From positions 3,281,501 to 3,345,500 of the forward strand of contig NZ_CP045295.1 in assembly GCF_009363095.1 (NCBI RefSeq): DNA of 64,000 nucleotides. The letters run 5' to 3'. This DNA comes from Paenibacillus cellulositrophicus (GTDB lineage: Bacteria; Bacillota; Bacilli; Paenibacillales; Paenibacillaceae). The notes beneath the pieces were generated by a model. That model was not told the origin of the DNA. It saw nothing but the letters and a program-made list of their open reading frames with translations, and ran no database searches. Of this stretch, positions 44,153-53,149 are shown piece by piece; within the stretch, counting starts at the first letter, position 1; each line of letters starts with the position of its first letter. The translations under genes were made by a program, and so were the position numbers.

Positions 44153-46222
44153 ATGTTGAACCAAAGCGAAGCCGATGAAAGGCGTTATGCCGAATCGATG
44201 ACAGACAAGCTGGGACGGGCGCTGGAAGACATCCGCGGGAAAATCTCCGCTTCCTACCGCGACGTCATCGAGGCGAAAAAATATATGTGGGAAAACATTT
44301 CCCAGCTGGATCCCGCGGAGCGGGCCGCGAACAAGGTCGACATCTCGCTTCAGATCAACTCGGGGGAGAAAGCGATCGACAAGGAGCGGAAGCTGCATAA
44401 GCTGTACCAGTCTCCTTATTTCGGCAGGGTAGACTTTCGGGAAAATGGCCTAAAAGAAGCCGATGCCTATTATATCGGGATTCATTCCTTTGCCGGGACG
44501 GACGGGCATACGAATCTGATTTATGACTGGCGCTCGCCGGTCGCCAGCATGTTTTACGATTTCGGCGTCGGGCCCGCCTATTTCCTAGCTCCGCTGGGGC
44601 GGATCGAGGGCGAGCTGACGGTGAAGCGACAGTACAAAATCAGGGACGGCCGCATGGAATATATGATCGAAAGCTCGATCAACATCGACGACGACGTCCT
44701 TCAGAAGGAGCTCAGCAGCACCTCGGACGAAAAGATGAAAAACATCGTCGCCACGATTCAAAAGGAGCAGAACGTCATCATCCGCAATGAAACCTCCGAT
44801 GAGCTCATCATTCAGGGCGTGGCCGGTTCCGGAAAAACGTCGGTCGCCCTGCACCGTATCGCCTTCCTGCTGTACCGCTACAAGGAGACGCTGACGTCAA
44901 GAAACGTGCTGATCATCTCGCCGAACAACGTGTTCTCCGATTATATTTCGAGCGTTCTGCCTGAGCTCGGTGAAGAAAATATGATGGAAATGCGCCTCGA
45001 GGAGCTGGCGGAAGCGGAGCTCAAGGGGATTGCCGGCTTCCAGACGTTCTACGAGCAGGTCACCGTATTGATGGACCAAGAAGACCCGGGCATGGTCGAA
45101 CGCATCCGGTTTAAGGCGACTGCCGACTTCATCCGGAAGCTGGATGAGTTTGTCGCTTATGCAGAGCAGCATTATTTTGCGCCGGAGGATGTGCAGGCCG
45201 ACGGACTGCGGATTTCTTCCGCGGAGCTGCGAGCCATCTATGACGGCACCCGCCGGATGCCCGTACTGTCCAGGCTCGAGCGGACCGCAAACCAGGCTGC
45301 GGCAAACCTCAGGGACAAGGATGGACAGAGGCTGTCCGCACCCCGGATTCGCAAAATCAAGGCGGCTGTTAAAAAAATGTTCCGTGCCTCCACCCTGCTG
45401 GCGCTGTACAAGGATTTTTACAACTGGCTGGGCAGTCCGGATCTGCTTCGCATGGCAGGTCCGAAGAAGCTGGAATATTCGGATGTCTTTCCCCTCGTCT
45501 ACCTGAAAATGTACTGGGAAGGAACGGCGCCGTTTGATTTCGTCAAACATCTGATCGTCGACGAAATGCAGGATTACACGCCCATCCAGTACGCTGTCCT
45601 TTCCAGGCTGTTCAACTGCCGCAAAACGATCCTCGGCGATGCCGGCCAATCCGTCAATCCCTACTCCTCCTCTTCGCTTGCCGAGATCAAAAAGGTGTTC
45701 CCGAACGCGGATACGGTAGAGCTGTTAAAGAGCTACCGGTCCACCTATGAAATAACGACCTTTGCCCAGCAGCTCAAAGACAACAGCAGCGTCGTACCCA
45801 TTGAGCGGCACGGGGAGAAGCCTCGAATGGTTGCCTGCGAAGACAAGGAGGAGGAAATGGAGCGGATCCGGTCTGTCCTCCGGAAATTTGTACATTCCGG
45901 GTCGCGTTCCATGGGGATCATTTGCAAAACAAAGGCCCAGGCAGACGAGGTCTATCAAAGCCTGAGGGACGCATTTGACAACCTGTATCTGCTGGATTTC
46001 GACAGCGAGGAGTTCCGCGAGGGCATCAGCATCACGTCCGCCCATCTGGCGAAAGGCCTGGAGTTCGATGAGGTGATCGTTCCTTTCGTGAATAGCGAAG
46101 TCTACCGGAACGAGATGGACCGATCGCTGCTCTATATCGCCTGCACCCGGGCGATGCATAAGCTGACGCTGACGCACAGCGGGGCACGGACGACGTTATT
46201 AAAAGAGCCCGGGGAGCTTTAG
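44153..46222 (+). CDS. helD: HelD-like UvrD-superfamily helicase
   Basis: 689-residue superfamily 1 ATPase resembling HelD, which recycles RNA polymerase from stalled or post-termination complexes. N-terminal coiled-coil region at about 1-80 (secondary-channel arm in HelD), Walker A 'GVAGSGKTSVA' near 222, Walker B-type 'VDEMQDYTPIQ' near 467, 'ILGDAGQSVNPYS', 'YRSTYEIT' and C-terminal 'LAKGLEFDEVIVP' with 'ACTRAMHKLTLTHSG'. It is shorter than the 774 residues of B. subtilis HelD. ATG follows GGGAGGG. It could equally be another HelD/YjcD-group paralog. Confidence 0.85.
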   Translation: MLNQSEADERRYAESMTDKLGRALEDIRGKISASYRDVIEAKKYMWENISQLDPAERAANKVDISLQINSGEKAIDKERKLHKLYQSPYFGRVDFRENGLKEADAYYIGIHSFAGTDGHTNLIYDWRSPVASMFYDFGVGPAYFLAPLGRIEGELTVKRQYKIRDGRMEYMIESSINIDDDVLQKELSSTSDEKMKNIVATIQKEQNVIIRNETSDELIIQGVAGSGKTSVALHRIAFLLYRYKETLTSRNVLIISPNNVFSDYISSVLPELGEENMMEMRLEELAEAELKGIAGFQTFYEQVTVLMDQEDPGMVERIRFKATADFIRKLDEFVAYAEQHYFAPEDVQADGLRISSAELRAIYDGTRRMPVLSRLERTANQAAANLRDKDGQRLSAPRIRKIKAAVKKMFRASTLLALYKDFYNWLGSPDLLRMAGPKKLEYSDVFPLVYLKMYWEGTAPFDFVKHLIVDEMQDYTPIQYAVLSRLFNCRKTILGDAGQSVNPYSSSSLAEIKKVFPNADTVELLKSYRSTYEITTFAQQLKDNSSVVPIERHGEKPRMVACEDKEEEMERIRSVLRKFVHSGSRSMGIICKTKAQADEVYQSLRDAFDNLYLLDFDSEEFREGISITSAHLAKGLEFDEVIVPFVNSEVYRNEMDRSLLYIACTRAMHKLTLTHSGARTTLLKEPGEL

Positions 46223-46242
46223 CCCCCGGGCTCTTCCTTTTT
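46202..46242. terminator. Terminator between the HelD-like gene and dps
   Basis: AAGAGCCCGGGG pairs with CCCCGGGCTCTT, with A/T tracts on both sides; it overlaps the helicase stop and can serve both convergent genes. Confidence 0.85.
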
Positions 46243-46687
46243 ATCCAAGATAAGATTCCAGCATCCAGACGTGCTTGTCGAGGTCCGCCTGCATCCCGAT
46301 CAGCATATCTGCCGTCGGATGGTCGCCGGCGTCTTCCGCCAAACGGATCCCGTCCTGCAGCTCCTTGCTGACTACAGAGAAGTCATGGATAAGCGACTGC
46401 ACCATACCGCGCGCGTCCTCTTTTCCCGTAGCTTCCGCTACCGTGCCGATTTCAAGATATTCTTTGATCGTCGCGGCCGGTCTTCCCTTGATCGTCAGGA
46501 GGCGTTCGGCGATGTCGTCCGCTTTTTGCGTAATGTCGTTGTACAGCTCTTCGAACTTCGCATGGAGCGTGAAGAACTGTTCCCCTTTTACGTACCAATG
46601 GTAGTTATGGATTTTAACGTAAAGAATGCTGAAGTTCGCCACCTGCTGATTCAATACCTGTTCCAGCGTAATTGTCGTGTTTGCCAT
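46241..46687 (-). CDS. dps: Dps-family ferritin-like DNA-protection protein
   Basis: 148-residue Dps/MrgA-type miniferritin. The ferroxidase ligands are visible: H in 'KIHNYHWYVKG', H in 'FTLHAKFEELYNDI' with D/E in 'QKADDIAERLL'. It forms a dodecamer that oxidises and stores iron and shields DNA from peroxide. ATG follows AAGGGATGG. No PerR box was recognised in the 80-base upstream gap. Confidence 0.93.
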   Translation of the reverse strand: MANTTITLEQVLNQQVANFSILYVKIHNYHWYVKGEQFFTLHAKFEELYNDITQKADDIAERLLTIKGRPAATIKEYLEIGTVAEATGKEDARGMVQSLIHDFSVVSKELQDGIRLAEDAGDHPTADMLIGMQADLDKHVWMLESYLG

Positions 46688-46768
46688 TTGTCATCCATCC
46701 CTTCTTTATATGTTATGGACCGCCTTAGGCGATCCGGCTGACTAAGAAACTTTTGCGGCGGCCGTTCG

Positions 46769-47212
46769 TTACGGCTGCTTGGTGTCTTCTACGGGGACAA
46801 CGGTAATGTCATCCACGTTCGATTCGCAGTGCGGGCAATAATGGCGGAGTTCGACTTCGTGGCCGCAGGCGGTATGCTTCAGGCTTTTATAGCATTTATC
46901 CAGGTGCTTCTCTCCCCACAGGATAAAAGCATGAAAGATCATTTCCATATCCCGTCCGCTTTCCGTCAATTCATACTCATACCGCGGAGGATGCGCGGAG
47001 TACAGGTTGGATACGATCAGCCCGTCCTCCTCCAGCTGTCTGAGCCGCTCGGATAACACATTCGCAGAGATCGTCGCCAGCCCCTGTTTGATCTCGTTGA
47101 ACGTTTTTTTACCGACCAAAATTTCATGTATGACCATCAAAGACCATCGATCGCCAACGATGTTCAATGTCTGCGCAATGTTGCAATCCAGGTTGTAAAT
47201 ATTCTTCGGCAT
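46769..47212 (-). CDS. HxlR-family regulator with C-terminal zinc ribbon
   Basis: 147-residue winged-HTH regulator of the HxlR/DUF24 family: 'NLDCNIAQTLNIVGDRWSLMVIHEILVGKKTFNEI' with the conserved N-terminal Cys used for redox/electrophile sensing in many members, then 'NVLSERLRQLEEDGLI'. The C-terminal 'CGHEVELRHYCPHCES' looks like an extra zinc-binding tail not usual in the family. ATG 47212 lies 8 bases after GGGGGG; ATG 47218 is too close. It follows a quinone-reductase-like gene on the same strand and has its own palindrome upstream. Confidence 0.9.
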   Translation of the reverse strand: MPKNIYNLDCNIAQTLNIVGDRWSLMVIHEILVGKKTFNEIKQGLATISANVLSERLRQLEEDGLIVSNLYSAHPPRYEYELTESGRDMEMIFHAFILWGEKHLDKCYKSLKHTACGHEVELRHYCPHCESNVDDITVVPVEDTKQP

Positions 47213-47244
47213 ATCCATGACCCCCCGTGTATCTTTGCCTCAAA

Positions 47245-47277
47245 TGTGGTACTGCCTTCTAATCCTACAGTGCCACA
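47245..47277. promoter_or_regulatory. Inverted repeat operator candidate before the HxlR gene
   Basis: TGTGGTACTG (47245-47254) and CAGTGCCACA (47268-47277) are inverted copies with one mismatch and a 13-base spacer, ending 33 bases upstream of the HxlR start. Long spaced dyads with GTAC/ACTG cores fit HxlR-family operators. Confidence 0.65.
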
Positions 47278-47317
47278 AATGACCGCTTCACGCAAACCGG
47301 CCCCAGCGCGGCTCCCG

Positions 47318-48355
47318 TCAGAATCCTTCCAGTACGACCTTGCCCACCGTACGGCCGGTCTCCAGCAGAGCATGGGCCTTGCGAAGATTGGCAGCATTGA
47401 TCGGTGTCAGCGTCTCGCTTGTAGTGGTCCGGATGACGCCCTCGTCCACGAGGCGCGCGACTTCGTCCAGCAGCTTGTGCTGCTCGATCATATCCGGCGT
47501 TTGGTAAGTGGAACGGGTAAACATGAGCTCCCATACGAACGTGACGCTTTTATTCTTGAGCAGGGTCAGGTTGAGCAGTTCATCCGTCTCCACGATCGAG
47601 CAAATCTTGCCTTGCGGCGCGATCGCTTCCGCCATGTTCGCCCAATGCTTCTCCGTGCTGTTCAAGCAGAGGATGTAATCGACCTGCTCGATGCCGACCG
47701 CCTTAAGCTGCGGCAGGAACGCTTCAAAATGGTTGATGACGTAGTCCGCCCCGAGCCCTTTCACCCAATCGGCCGATTCCGGCCGGGAAGCCGTGCCAAT
47801 GACCGTAAGGCCGGAATATTTGGAGAGCTGTGTCGCAATCGATCCGACCCCGCCGGCTGCTCCGATAATCAGGATGGTTTTGCCGGTGTTGTCCGCCTGG
47901 TTCTTGGAAACTCCAAGCCGGTCGTACAGGCTTTCCCAGGCAGTAATGGTCGTTAGCGGCAGCGCCGCCGCCTGTGCAAAGTCCAGCGTGGATGGCTTCT
48001 TGCCTACAATTCGTTCGTCCACCAGATGAAATTCGCTGTTGCCGCCAGGACGCGTAATGCTGCCGGCATAATACACTTCATCGCCCGGCTTAAACAACGT
48101 CACATCCGGACCTACCTGCTCGACGACGCCCGCGACATCCCATCCCAGCACTTTCGGTACGCTTTCCACGCGGTCTTTAGGCGAACGGACTTTATAATCG
48201 ACAGGATTCACCGAGATGGCGTGGACTTTCACCAGCAAATCCTTGCCTGTCGGCACCGGCTTTTCCAGCTCGACGTCAATCAGGCTTTCCGGATGATCAA
48301 TCGGTAAATACTTATATAGGCCTACGGCTTTCATCGTCTCTTTTACTTTCGTCAT
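47318..48355 (-). CDS. Zinc-free MDR quinone-reductase-like dehydrogenase
   Basis: 345-residue medium-chain reductase of the 'zinc-binding alcohol dehydrogenase family' (ZADH/QOR-like) lacking zinc cysteines. 'HAISVNPVDYKVR' and 'VLGWDVAGVVEQVG' mark the GroES-like half; NADPH site 'IIGAAGGVGSIATQLSKY'. Such proteins reduce quinones or enones. ATG 48355 follows GGGAGAG. It is flanked by an HxlR regulator and an RclA-like flavoprotein on the same strand, suggesting a quinone/oxidant response cluster. Confidence 0.9.
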   Translation of the reverse strand: MTKVKETMKAVGLYKYLPIDHPESLIDVELEKPVPTGKDLLVKVHAISVNPVDYKVRSPKDRVESVPKVLGWDVAGVVEQVGPDVTLFKPGDEVYYAGSITRPGGNSEFHLVDERIVGKKPSTLDFAQAAALPLTTITAWESLYDRLGVSKNQADNTGKTILIIGAAGGVGSIATQLSKYSGLTVIGTASRPESADWVKGLGADYVINHFEAFLPQLKAVGIEQVDYILCLNSTEKHWANMAEAIAPQGKICSIVETDELLNLTLLKNKSVTFVWELMFTRSTYQTPDMIEQHKLLDEVARLVDEGVIRTTTSETLTPINAANLRKAHALLETGRTVGKVVLEGF

Positions 48356-48447
48356 GGTTGTTCTCTCCCTTATAAATGTGATTTATCGTGTTAAGCTGAG
48401 TGACGTTGTGTCCGTCAATATGTAAGCGATGAGCTCGTAGAAAGAGC

Positions 48448-49824
48448 TCACTGGATCGCGCCGAGCAAGTCGTTAATCGTCTCCGCCATCGACGGATGCG
48501 TAAAAATGGTATCGCGGAGTACAGTGTATGGCTGCCCGGACTGCATGAACACGGACACGATGTTCACAACCTCGCTGGATTCCGCACCGAACATGGTGAA
48601 CCCGAGCAGACGGTCCGTTTCGGCGTCGACGACCGCCTTCAGCAGCCCTTCCGTCTGTTTCAGCTGGCGTGCCCTCGTCGATGCGGTAACAGGTAATTTT
48701 GCCGTTTTCACGGTGTGCCCCCGCTTCAGTGCCTCCTGTTCCGTATACCCGACTTGGGCCAGCGGAGGATCGATAAACACGGAGTAAGGGACGAATCGCC
48801 GGTCGCCGGTTGTACGCGTCCGGTCGCCGAACAATTGATTCTTGAGAATCCGGTAGTCGTCCAGCGAAATATACGTAAACTGCGGGCCGCCGTTCACGTC
48901 GCCGATCGCCCAGATATGCGGCACATTGGTCTGAAGCGTCTCGTCGACCCGGACGAAACCGCGCTCCGTCACTTCAACGCCTGCGGCTTCAAGATTCAGC
49001 CCGTCCGTATTGGCCTGTCTTCCGGTGGCGACCAGTACGGCATCCGCTTGGAGTGTGTCCTCACCGTCAGGCGTGGACAGCAGCAGCTGAACGGATTCCC
49101 CTTGTTCCGTAATCCGGGACACCTTGGTCTGCAGCCGGAAGCGGATGCCCTTGGCCTCCAGCACCTTTTTGACCTCTTCGGCAATCTCCCGGTCCTCTCT
49201 CGGCATAAATACGCCGCCATTCTCAAGAACGGTCACCTCTGAGCCGAAGCCTGCATAGATGGAGGCGAATTCCAGGCCGATATAGCCGCCGCCGATGATG
49301 GCCAACCGGGAAGGCAGCTTCGCCAAGTCCAGCATTTCCGTGCTCGTATAGACATGAGCTCCGTCAATCCCGGGAATGTCAGGAAGGACCGGCTTTGCCC
49401 CCGTATTGATGAAAATCCGCTCGGCCTCGGCGAGGATGCTCCCAGCTTCCGTTTCCACCTGAACTTCGTGCGGGGATTGGAACGAAGCCGTCCCGGTCAA
49501 TACCGTGATCCCCGGATGGCTGTTCAGGTTATGGAAGTTCTTGCCGCGCAGCAGGGTAACCAGCTCATCTTTCTCCTGAAGGGCGCGCGCATACTTCGCC
49601 TGCCGGGACTCCGGACCGTTCCCTTCCTCCTGCGAAACGATATGCGACTGATAGGCCAGCGCCTTAGTGGGAATGCAGCCGATATTGATGCAGGTTCCGC
49701 CATACATCAGAGGTGACTTTTCCACGACGGCGACTTTCAATCCCTGCTCGGCCAGAAAGGGGGCCAACGTTTTTCCGCCTTTGCCAAAGCCGATAATTAA
49801 CGCATCGAACGTTTCCTTGATCAT
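48448..49824 (-). CDS. RclA/MerA-like pyridine nucleotide-disulfide oxidoreductase
   Basis: 459-residue FAD disulfide oxidoreductase of the RclA group (oxidant or hypothiocyanous acid reductases, mercuric-reductase relatives). Redox pair C-x4-C in 'GGTCINIGCIPTKAL', FAD motif 'IIGFGKGGKTLAP', NAD motif 'IIGGGYIGLEFASI', 'WAIGDVNGGPQFTYIS' and dimer-interface 'FTHPSMAETINDL'. Start ATG 49824 gives the usual family length; the frame continues to 49929 through the promoter region. A dyad upstream suggests inducible control. Lacks a MerA-type metal-binding N-domain. Confidence 0.9.
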   Translation of the reverse strand: MIKETFDALIIGFGKGGKTLAPFLAEQGLKVAVVEKSPLMYGGTCINIGCIPTKALAYQSHIVSQEEGNGPESRQAKYARALQEKDELVTLLRGKNFHNLNSHPGITVLTGTASFQSPHEVQVETEAGSILAEAERIFINTGAKPVLPDIPGIDGAHVYTSTEMLDLAKLPSRLAIIGGGYIGLEFASIYAGFGSEVTVLENGGVFMPREDREIAEEVKKVLEAKGIRFRLQTKVSRITEQGESVQLLLSTPDGEDTLQADAVLVATGRQANTDGLNLEAAGVEVTERGFVRVDETLQTNVPHIWAIGDVNGGPQFTYISLDDYRILKNQLFGDRTRTTGDRRFVPYSVFIDPPLAQVGYTEQEALKRGHTVKTAKLPVTASTRARQLKQTEGLLKAVVDAETDRLLGFTMFGAESSEVVNIVSVFMQSGQPYTVLRDTIFTHPSMAETINDLLGAIQ

Positions 49825-49939
49825 CGGATGATCCATCCCTTCTCGAATGAAGCTCTTACTCAATTTTTTTCTCGTCATGATCTGCTTTGCTGAGCGCTCA
49901 CCTGATGTGATCGTTTCTATGTAAGTCATAATACAATAC

Positions 49940-49964
49940 TTAGTTAGTTTTTACAACCTACTAA
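49940..49964. promoter_or_regulatory. Dyad operator candidate before the RclA-like gene
   Basis: TTAGTTAGTT-tttac-AACCTACTAA; the arms match as inverted repeats at 8 of 10 positions. It overlaps plausible -35/-10 elements for the minus-strand gene. Confidence 0.45.
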
Positions 49965-50168
49965 TTTAAAAAAACTTTCTTTTTGGCTTTTTGGAACCCA
50001 TTCGTTCCCTTAACGAAGGGGAAAAAGGTAAGTTTGACGCCGGTTGATCAACGGTTCCCCGCTGTTCACTGCAGCAAAAAGACAGCCGATCCTCATGGCG
50101 GCTGCCTTCCTTGAACTGCTTTATCTGCTGCTTCTTATCGTTATATTTGTCGGGTTTCGTTCCCGCCA

Positions 50169-50564
50169 TTACATTTTCGTGATCATCCACGTTACCCCGA
50201 ACCGGTCAATGACCTCACCATAATAAGCGCCCCATGGCTGAAGGGCAAAAGGATATTTGCTTTCTCCGCCCTCACTCAGCTTGGTATAGGCCGCTCTGGC
50301 TTCCGCCTCATCGGTATACGTTAAAGAAAGGCTGACGCTGCGGCTATACGATACCGGTTCAAACGCGTCGGACAGCATCAACGGATTCGTTCCCGCCACC
50401 GTTACCGCCAAGTGCATCACTTTATCCTTCATCGCCTCAGGCGCTCCGGGCGCGTCTCCGTATGTACTGACAAACTGGATTTCCCCACCGAGGGCCTCGA
50501 TATAGTAATTCGCCTGGCTTCTTGCATCCACCGACATCAGATAAGCGTTCATTTGTGCTCCCAT
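50169..50564 (-). CDS. VOC-family (PhnB/YjdN-like) protein
   Basis: 131-residue glyoxalase-fold protein of the PhnB/YjdN group: 'AYLMSVDARSQANYYIEALGGEI' opening and the closing 'PWGAYYGEVIDRFGVTWMI', both hallmark segments. Metal-ligand pattern is incomplete, as usual for this group. Possible starts are TTG 50576, ATG 50564 and ATG 50552; the last has the best-spaced GGGAG, but the middle one is listed because it keeps the common 'MGAQ' lead. Function unknown. Confidence 0.82.
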   Translation of the reverse strand: MGAQMNAYLMSVDARSQANYYIEALGGEIQFVSTYGDAPGAPEAMKDKVMHLAVTVAGTNPLMLSDAFEPVSYSRSVSLSLTYTDEAEARAAYTKLSEGGESKYPFALQPWGAYYGEVIDRFGVTWMITKM

Positions 50565-50672
50565 ATTGTTCAACAACCTTTCACCTGTTTTTTGTCTTTA
50601 CATCAATACGACGAATGCATGTCGGCGAAATCGACACGGAAGCAAAAAAAATTTTAAAAAGTTTTTTAATAC

Positions 50673-50719
50673 AAAAAAGAGCTGCTTCCACGGTCATCTT
50701 CGCCCCGTTCGAGCAGCCC
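50673..50719 (-). terminator. Terminator after the small membrane protein gene
   Basis: On the minus strand GCTGC pairs with GCAGC across a long imperfect stem-loop, followed by T6. Confidence 0.6.
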
Positions 50720-50749
50720 TTCAATTATAGTTATCCATCTGTTTTGTTT

Positions 50750-51133
50750 TTAAGGTTGAATGGATGCACCGGTCGCATACCATTTTCCGGATTTGAGTTG
50801 GAGTGTCAGCCGGACCGGCTCCCTGAACCCGAAATGCTCACCGGAGTACTGCTGGGTCACATAAGCCAGAGATACGCCGAAGAAATGCAGCGGAAATACG
50901 AAGCCGATGTCGTGAACGGCGGGGTCATACGCATACTCCTTGTCCGTCATGCCTCGCTGGACCGGATGGATGTCATGATAGACAGCCTCATCCATGTATT
51001 CGGTATAGTCCGGATCCCCGCTCATGGCTGCCACCAATATCCGTTTCGTATCGTGGGCGATCCAAGCCCCAAACCCGATGTACGCAGCCACAATAGCGAT
51101 GATCAGCGATAACGCTAGCCTTTTCCCCTTCAT
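50750..51133 (-). CDS. Small membrane-anchored protein, unknown
   Basis: 127-residue protein with one N-terminal hydrophobic helix (residues 6-26) acting as anchor or signal, and an extracellular part rich in Tyr/His/Asp ('DPDYTEYMDEAVYHDIHP', 'FVFPLHFFGVSLAYVTQQYSG'). ATG 51133 follows a GGGGGG run at 6 bases. Not recognised. It lies 51 bases downstream of the MATE gene on the same strand with no clear terminator between, so it may be cotranscribed. Confidence 0.7.
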   Translation of the reverse strand: MKGKRLALSLIIAIVAAYIGFGAWIAHDTKRILVAAMSGDPDYTEYMDEAVYHDIHPVQRGMTDKEYAYDPAVHDIGFVFPLHFFGVSLAYVTQQYSGEHFGFREPVRLTLQLKSGKWYATGASIQP

Positions 51134-51184
51134 GCCGGTCCCCCCTTGGTTATTCCAGGTTCCGCAGTTCTGAAGTACTCCCTG

Positions 51185-52615
51185 CTAGTGAACGAGCCGC
51201 GTAATCTGCTTCTTTTTCCATGAGAAGCGGTAGTAACTGTATACCAGAATGAAGCTGGCGATGAACGCTGCCGGATACCCGATCCAAATGCCTTCGATGC
51301 CAAGGCTTGTGTGGTACGAGAGCACATAGGCCACAGGGACCTCAACGCACCAGATCGACACGATGTTGAACACCGTCGGCCACAGCACCGTGCCGCTGGA
51401 CCGCATCGTCGCCCCGTAAATCTGCGTGTGGCCGAAGATAAGGTAGCTCCACAGCGTGATCATGAGCAGCCGGTGGGCGATGTCCAGCGTATCGCTGCTC
51501 GTAATGAACCAGGACAAAATATGCTCCGAGAACAGGTACACCGGGATAATGATGATGGCCCCAATGATATAGTTGAGCATAATACCCACGCGGATGACCT
51601 GTTTCAGCCGGTCCAGCTGACCGGCCCCGATCGACTGCGCTCCCAGGACCGATACGGTCATGCCCAGGCTGATCGCCGGCATCTGGACGTAGCTCGCCAC
51701 CTGGTTCCCCGCGCCGTAGGCGGCGGTTGCGTCCGAGCCGAACCGGTTGACGAAAATAATGACCGCAATCTCGGACAGCGACACCAGGATCATGCTGATA
51801 CTGGACGGAATGCCGAGACGAAGCAGCAGCTTCAGCATTTCCCGGTCCATCCCCAGGTGCCTGCGCACCGAAGCGTCGAACTGCAGCGGGTGCTTCTTCC
51901 AGCGAAGATACCAGAGCATCGCGATAAAGGTCACGATCGTGGAGACGAGATTCGCGTAAGCCGCGCCGTACAGGCCGAGCTTGGGCAGCCCGATCCAGCC
52001 GAAGATCAGCACGGGCAGCAGAATCAGGTTCAGCGCCGTACTGACGATCAGAAAATAAAACGGCGTTTTCGAATCGCCCGTTCCGCGCATAAATGTCGTA
52101 TAGACTGCATACAGGAACAAAAATGGCAGGCTCCAGAACATGATGCGGGCATAATGTACGGAAATGTCGATGATGTTGGACGGGGTTCCGATCAGAAGCA
52201 AAATGTCCTCGGTAAAGATGCCCCCCAGCACCGCCAGGACGATGCCGAGGATGACCGTGAAGGTCAGCGTCGTGCCGACGACCGCCTTAAGCTTCTCCTC
52301 GTTGCGGGCACCGTAGGCTTGGCCGATCAGAATGGCACTGCCCGAGCCGATCCCGATCACAAAGGATATGACCAGAAAAAATAACGGGAAAAACGCGGAT
52401 ATCGCCGCCAGTGCCTCAACCCCGATCCAGCGCCCCACGACGATGCTGCCGACCAGCTGGCCGACGGACTGCAGGGCGTTGCTCAGAATAAGGGGGATAA
52501 GGAAAGCGATCATGGCCCGCAGTACCGTATCCTTCTTCTCGGGAGCACCCGGCCCCGGCCTCTCGGATGGCACGGCACCGGAGGCGCCTTTTAAACCTTG
52601 CTCGGTAGAACTCAT
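51185..52615 (-). CDS. MATE-family efflux transporter
   Basis: 476-residue multidrug and toxin extrusion protein with about 12 helices in two related halves: 'LIPLILSNALQSVGQLVGSIVVGRWIG' and, after a central loop, 'LLLRLGIPSSISMILVSLSEIAVIIFVNRFG'. Na+ or H+ drives export of organic cations. The first 28 residues are a Gly/Pro/Ser-rich soluble lead. ATG 52615 follows AAAGGAGATGG. Substrate unknown. Confidence 0.93.
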   Translation of the reverse strand: MSSTEQGLKGASGAVPSERPGPGAPEKKDTVLRAMIAFLIPLILSNALQSVGQLVGSIVVGRWIGVEALAAISAFFPLFFLVISFVIGIGSGSAILIGQAYGARNEEKLKAVVGTTLTFTVILGIVLAVLGGIFTEDILLLIGTPSNIIDISVHYARIMFWSLPFLFLYAVYTTFMRGTGDSKTPFYFLIVSTALNLILLPVLIFGWIGLPKLGLYGAAYANLVSTIVTFIAMLWYLRWKKHPLQFDASVRRHLGMDREMLKLLLRLGIPSSISMILVSLSEIAVIIFVNRFGSDATAAYGAGNQVASYVQMPAISLGMTVSVLGAQSIGAGQLDRLKQVIRVGIMLNYIIGAIIIIPVYLFSEHILSWFITSSDTLDIAHRLLMITLWSYLIFGHTQIYGATMRSSGTVLWPTVFNIVSIWCVEVPVAYVLSYHTSLGIEGIWIGYPAAFIASFILVYSYYRFSWKKKQITRLVH

Positions 52616-52667
52616 GTAAAACCATCTCCTTTAATTATCTTCCAGTAGAAAGACCGCTTCGTACCCA

Positions 52668-53147
52668 TCAATATCCCATGTCCTTCAGCAGGCGGGACAA
52701 AATGCGGAACCGCTCGCCCAGCAGCTCACCGTCTTCGTTCAGCGCTTGGGCAAACAGCTTGATATCCTCGTCAATCATTGGATTGTCCGTGCATACCGCC
52801 ACTTCCATAGCATCGCCCTGTACCCCTACACGGTCGATTGTCGTCTCTTCCGGGTCATACAGCTTGGGATAGCGGTACGCCTCGCTGAAGTAAGCGCTGC
52901 TGCGCAGGATCAGAATCGCCAGATCCAGCACCCGGTGCATCGGAAGCTCTTCGGATTGGCGCGACCATTTCTCGCCGGTATATCGCCATACCTTGGCGGA
53001 AATGTCCACCTTCCCGCGCTCGTTCCACTGGGCAAGGCCCAGGGACAATCCCTTGGCATCCGTGCTGTACGCCTTTCTGCCGTCGATGTTTTCGTAATTC
53101 TCGGATACGATGACCGGTTTATGTTTTAACGTTGTTGGGATCCTCAT
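52668..53147 (-). CDS. DUF6530-like protein
   Basis: 159-residue soluble protein resembling the DUF6530 family: 'IPTTLKHKPVIVSENYENIDGRKAYSTDAKGLSLGLAQWNERG' and 'DISAKVWRYTGEKWSRQSEELPMHRVLDL' are the recognisable blocks. It starts 2 bases after the stop of the GIY-YIG gene, so the two are one unit. No catalytic motif stands out. The family name is from memory of the pattern and should be treated as tentative; function unknown. Confidence 0.7.
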   Translation of the reverse strand: MRIPTTLKHKPVIVSENYENIDGRKAYSTDAKGLSLGLAQWNERGKVDISAKVWRYTGEKWSRQSEELPMHRVLDLAILILRSSAYFSEAYRYPKLYDPEETTIDRVGVQGDAMEVAVCTDNPMIDEDIKLFAQALNEDGELLGERFRILSRLLKDMGY

Positions 53148-53149
53148 GG

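Noticed and set aside
46688..46768. PerR box upstream of dps
   Set aside because: No TTATAATNATTATAA-like sequence could be found in the gap.
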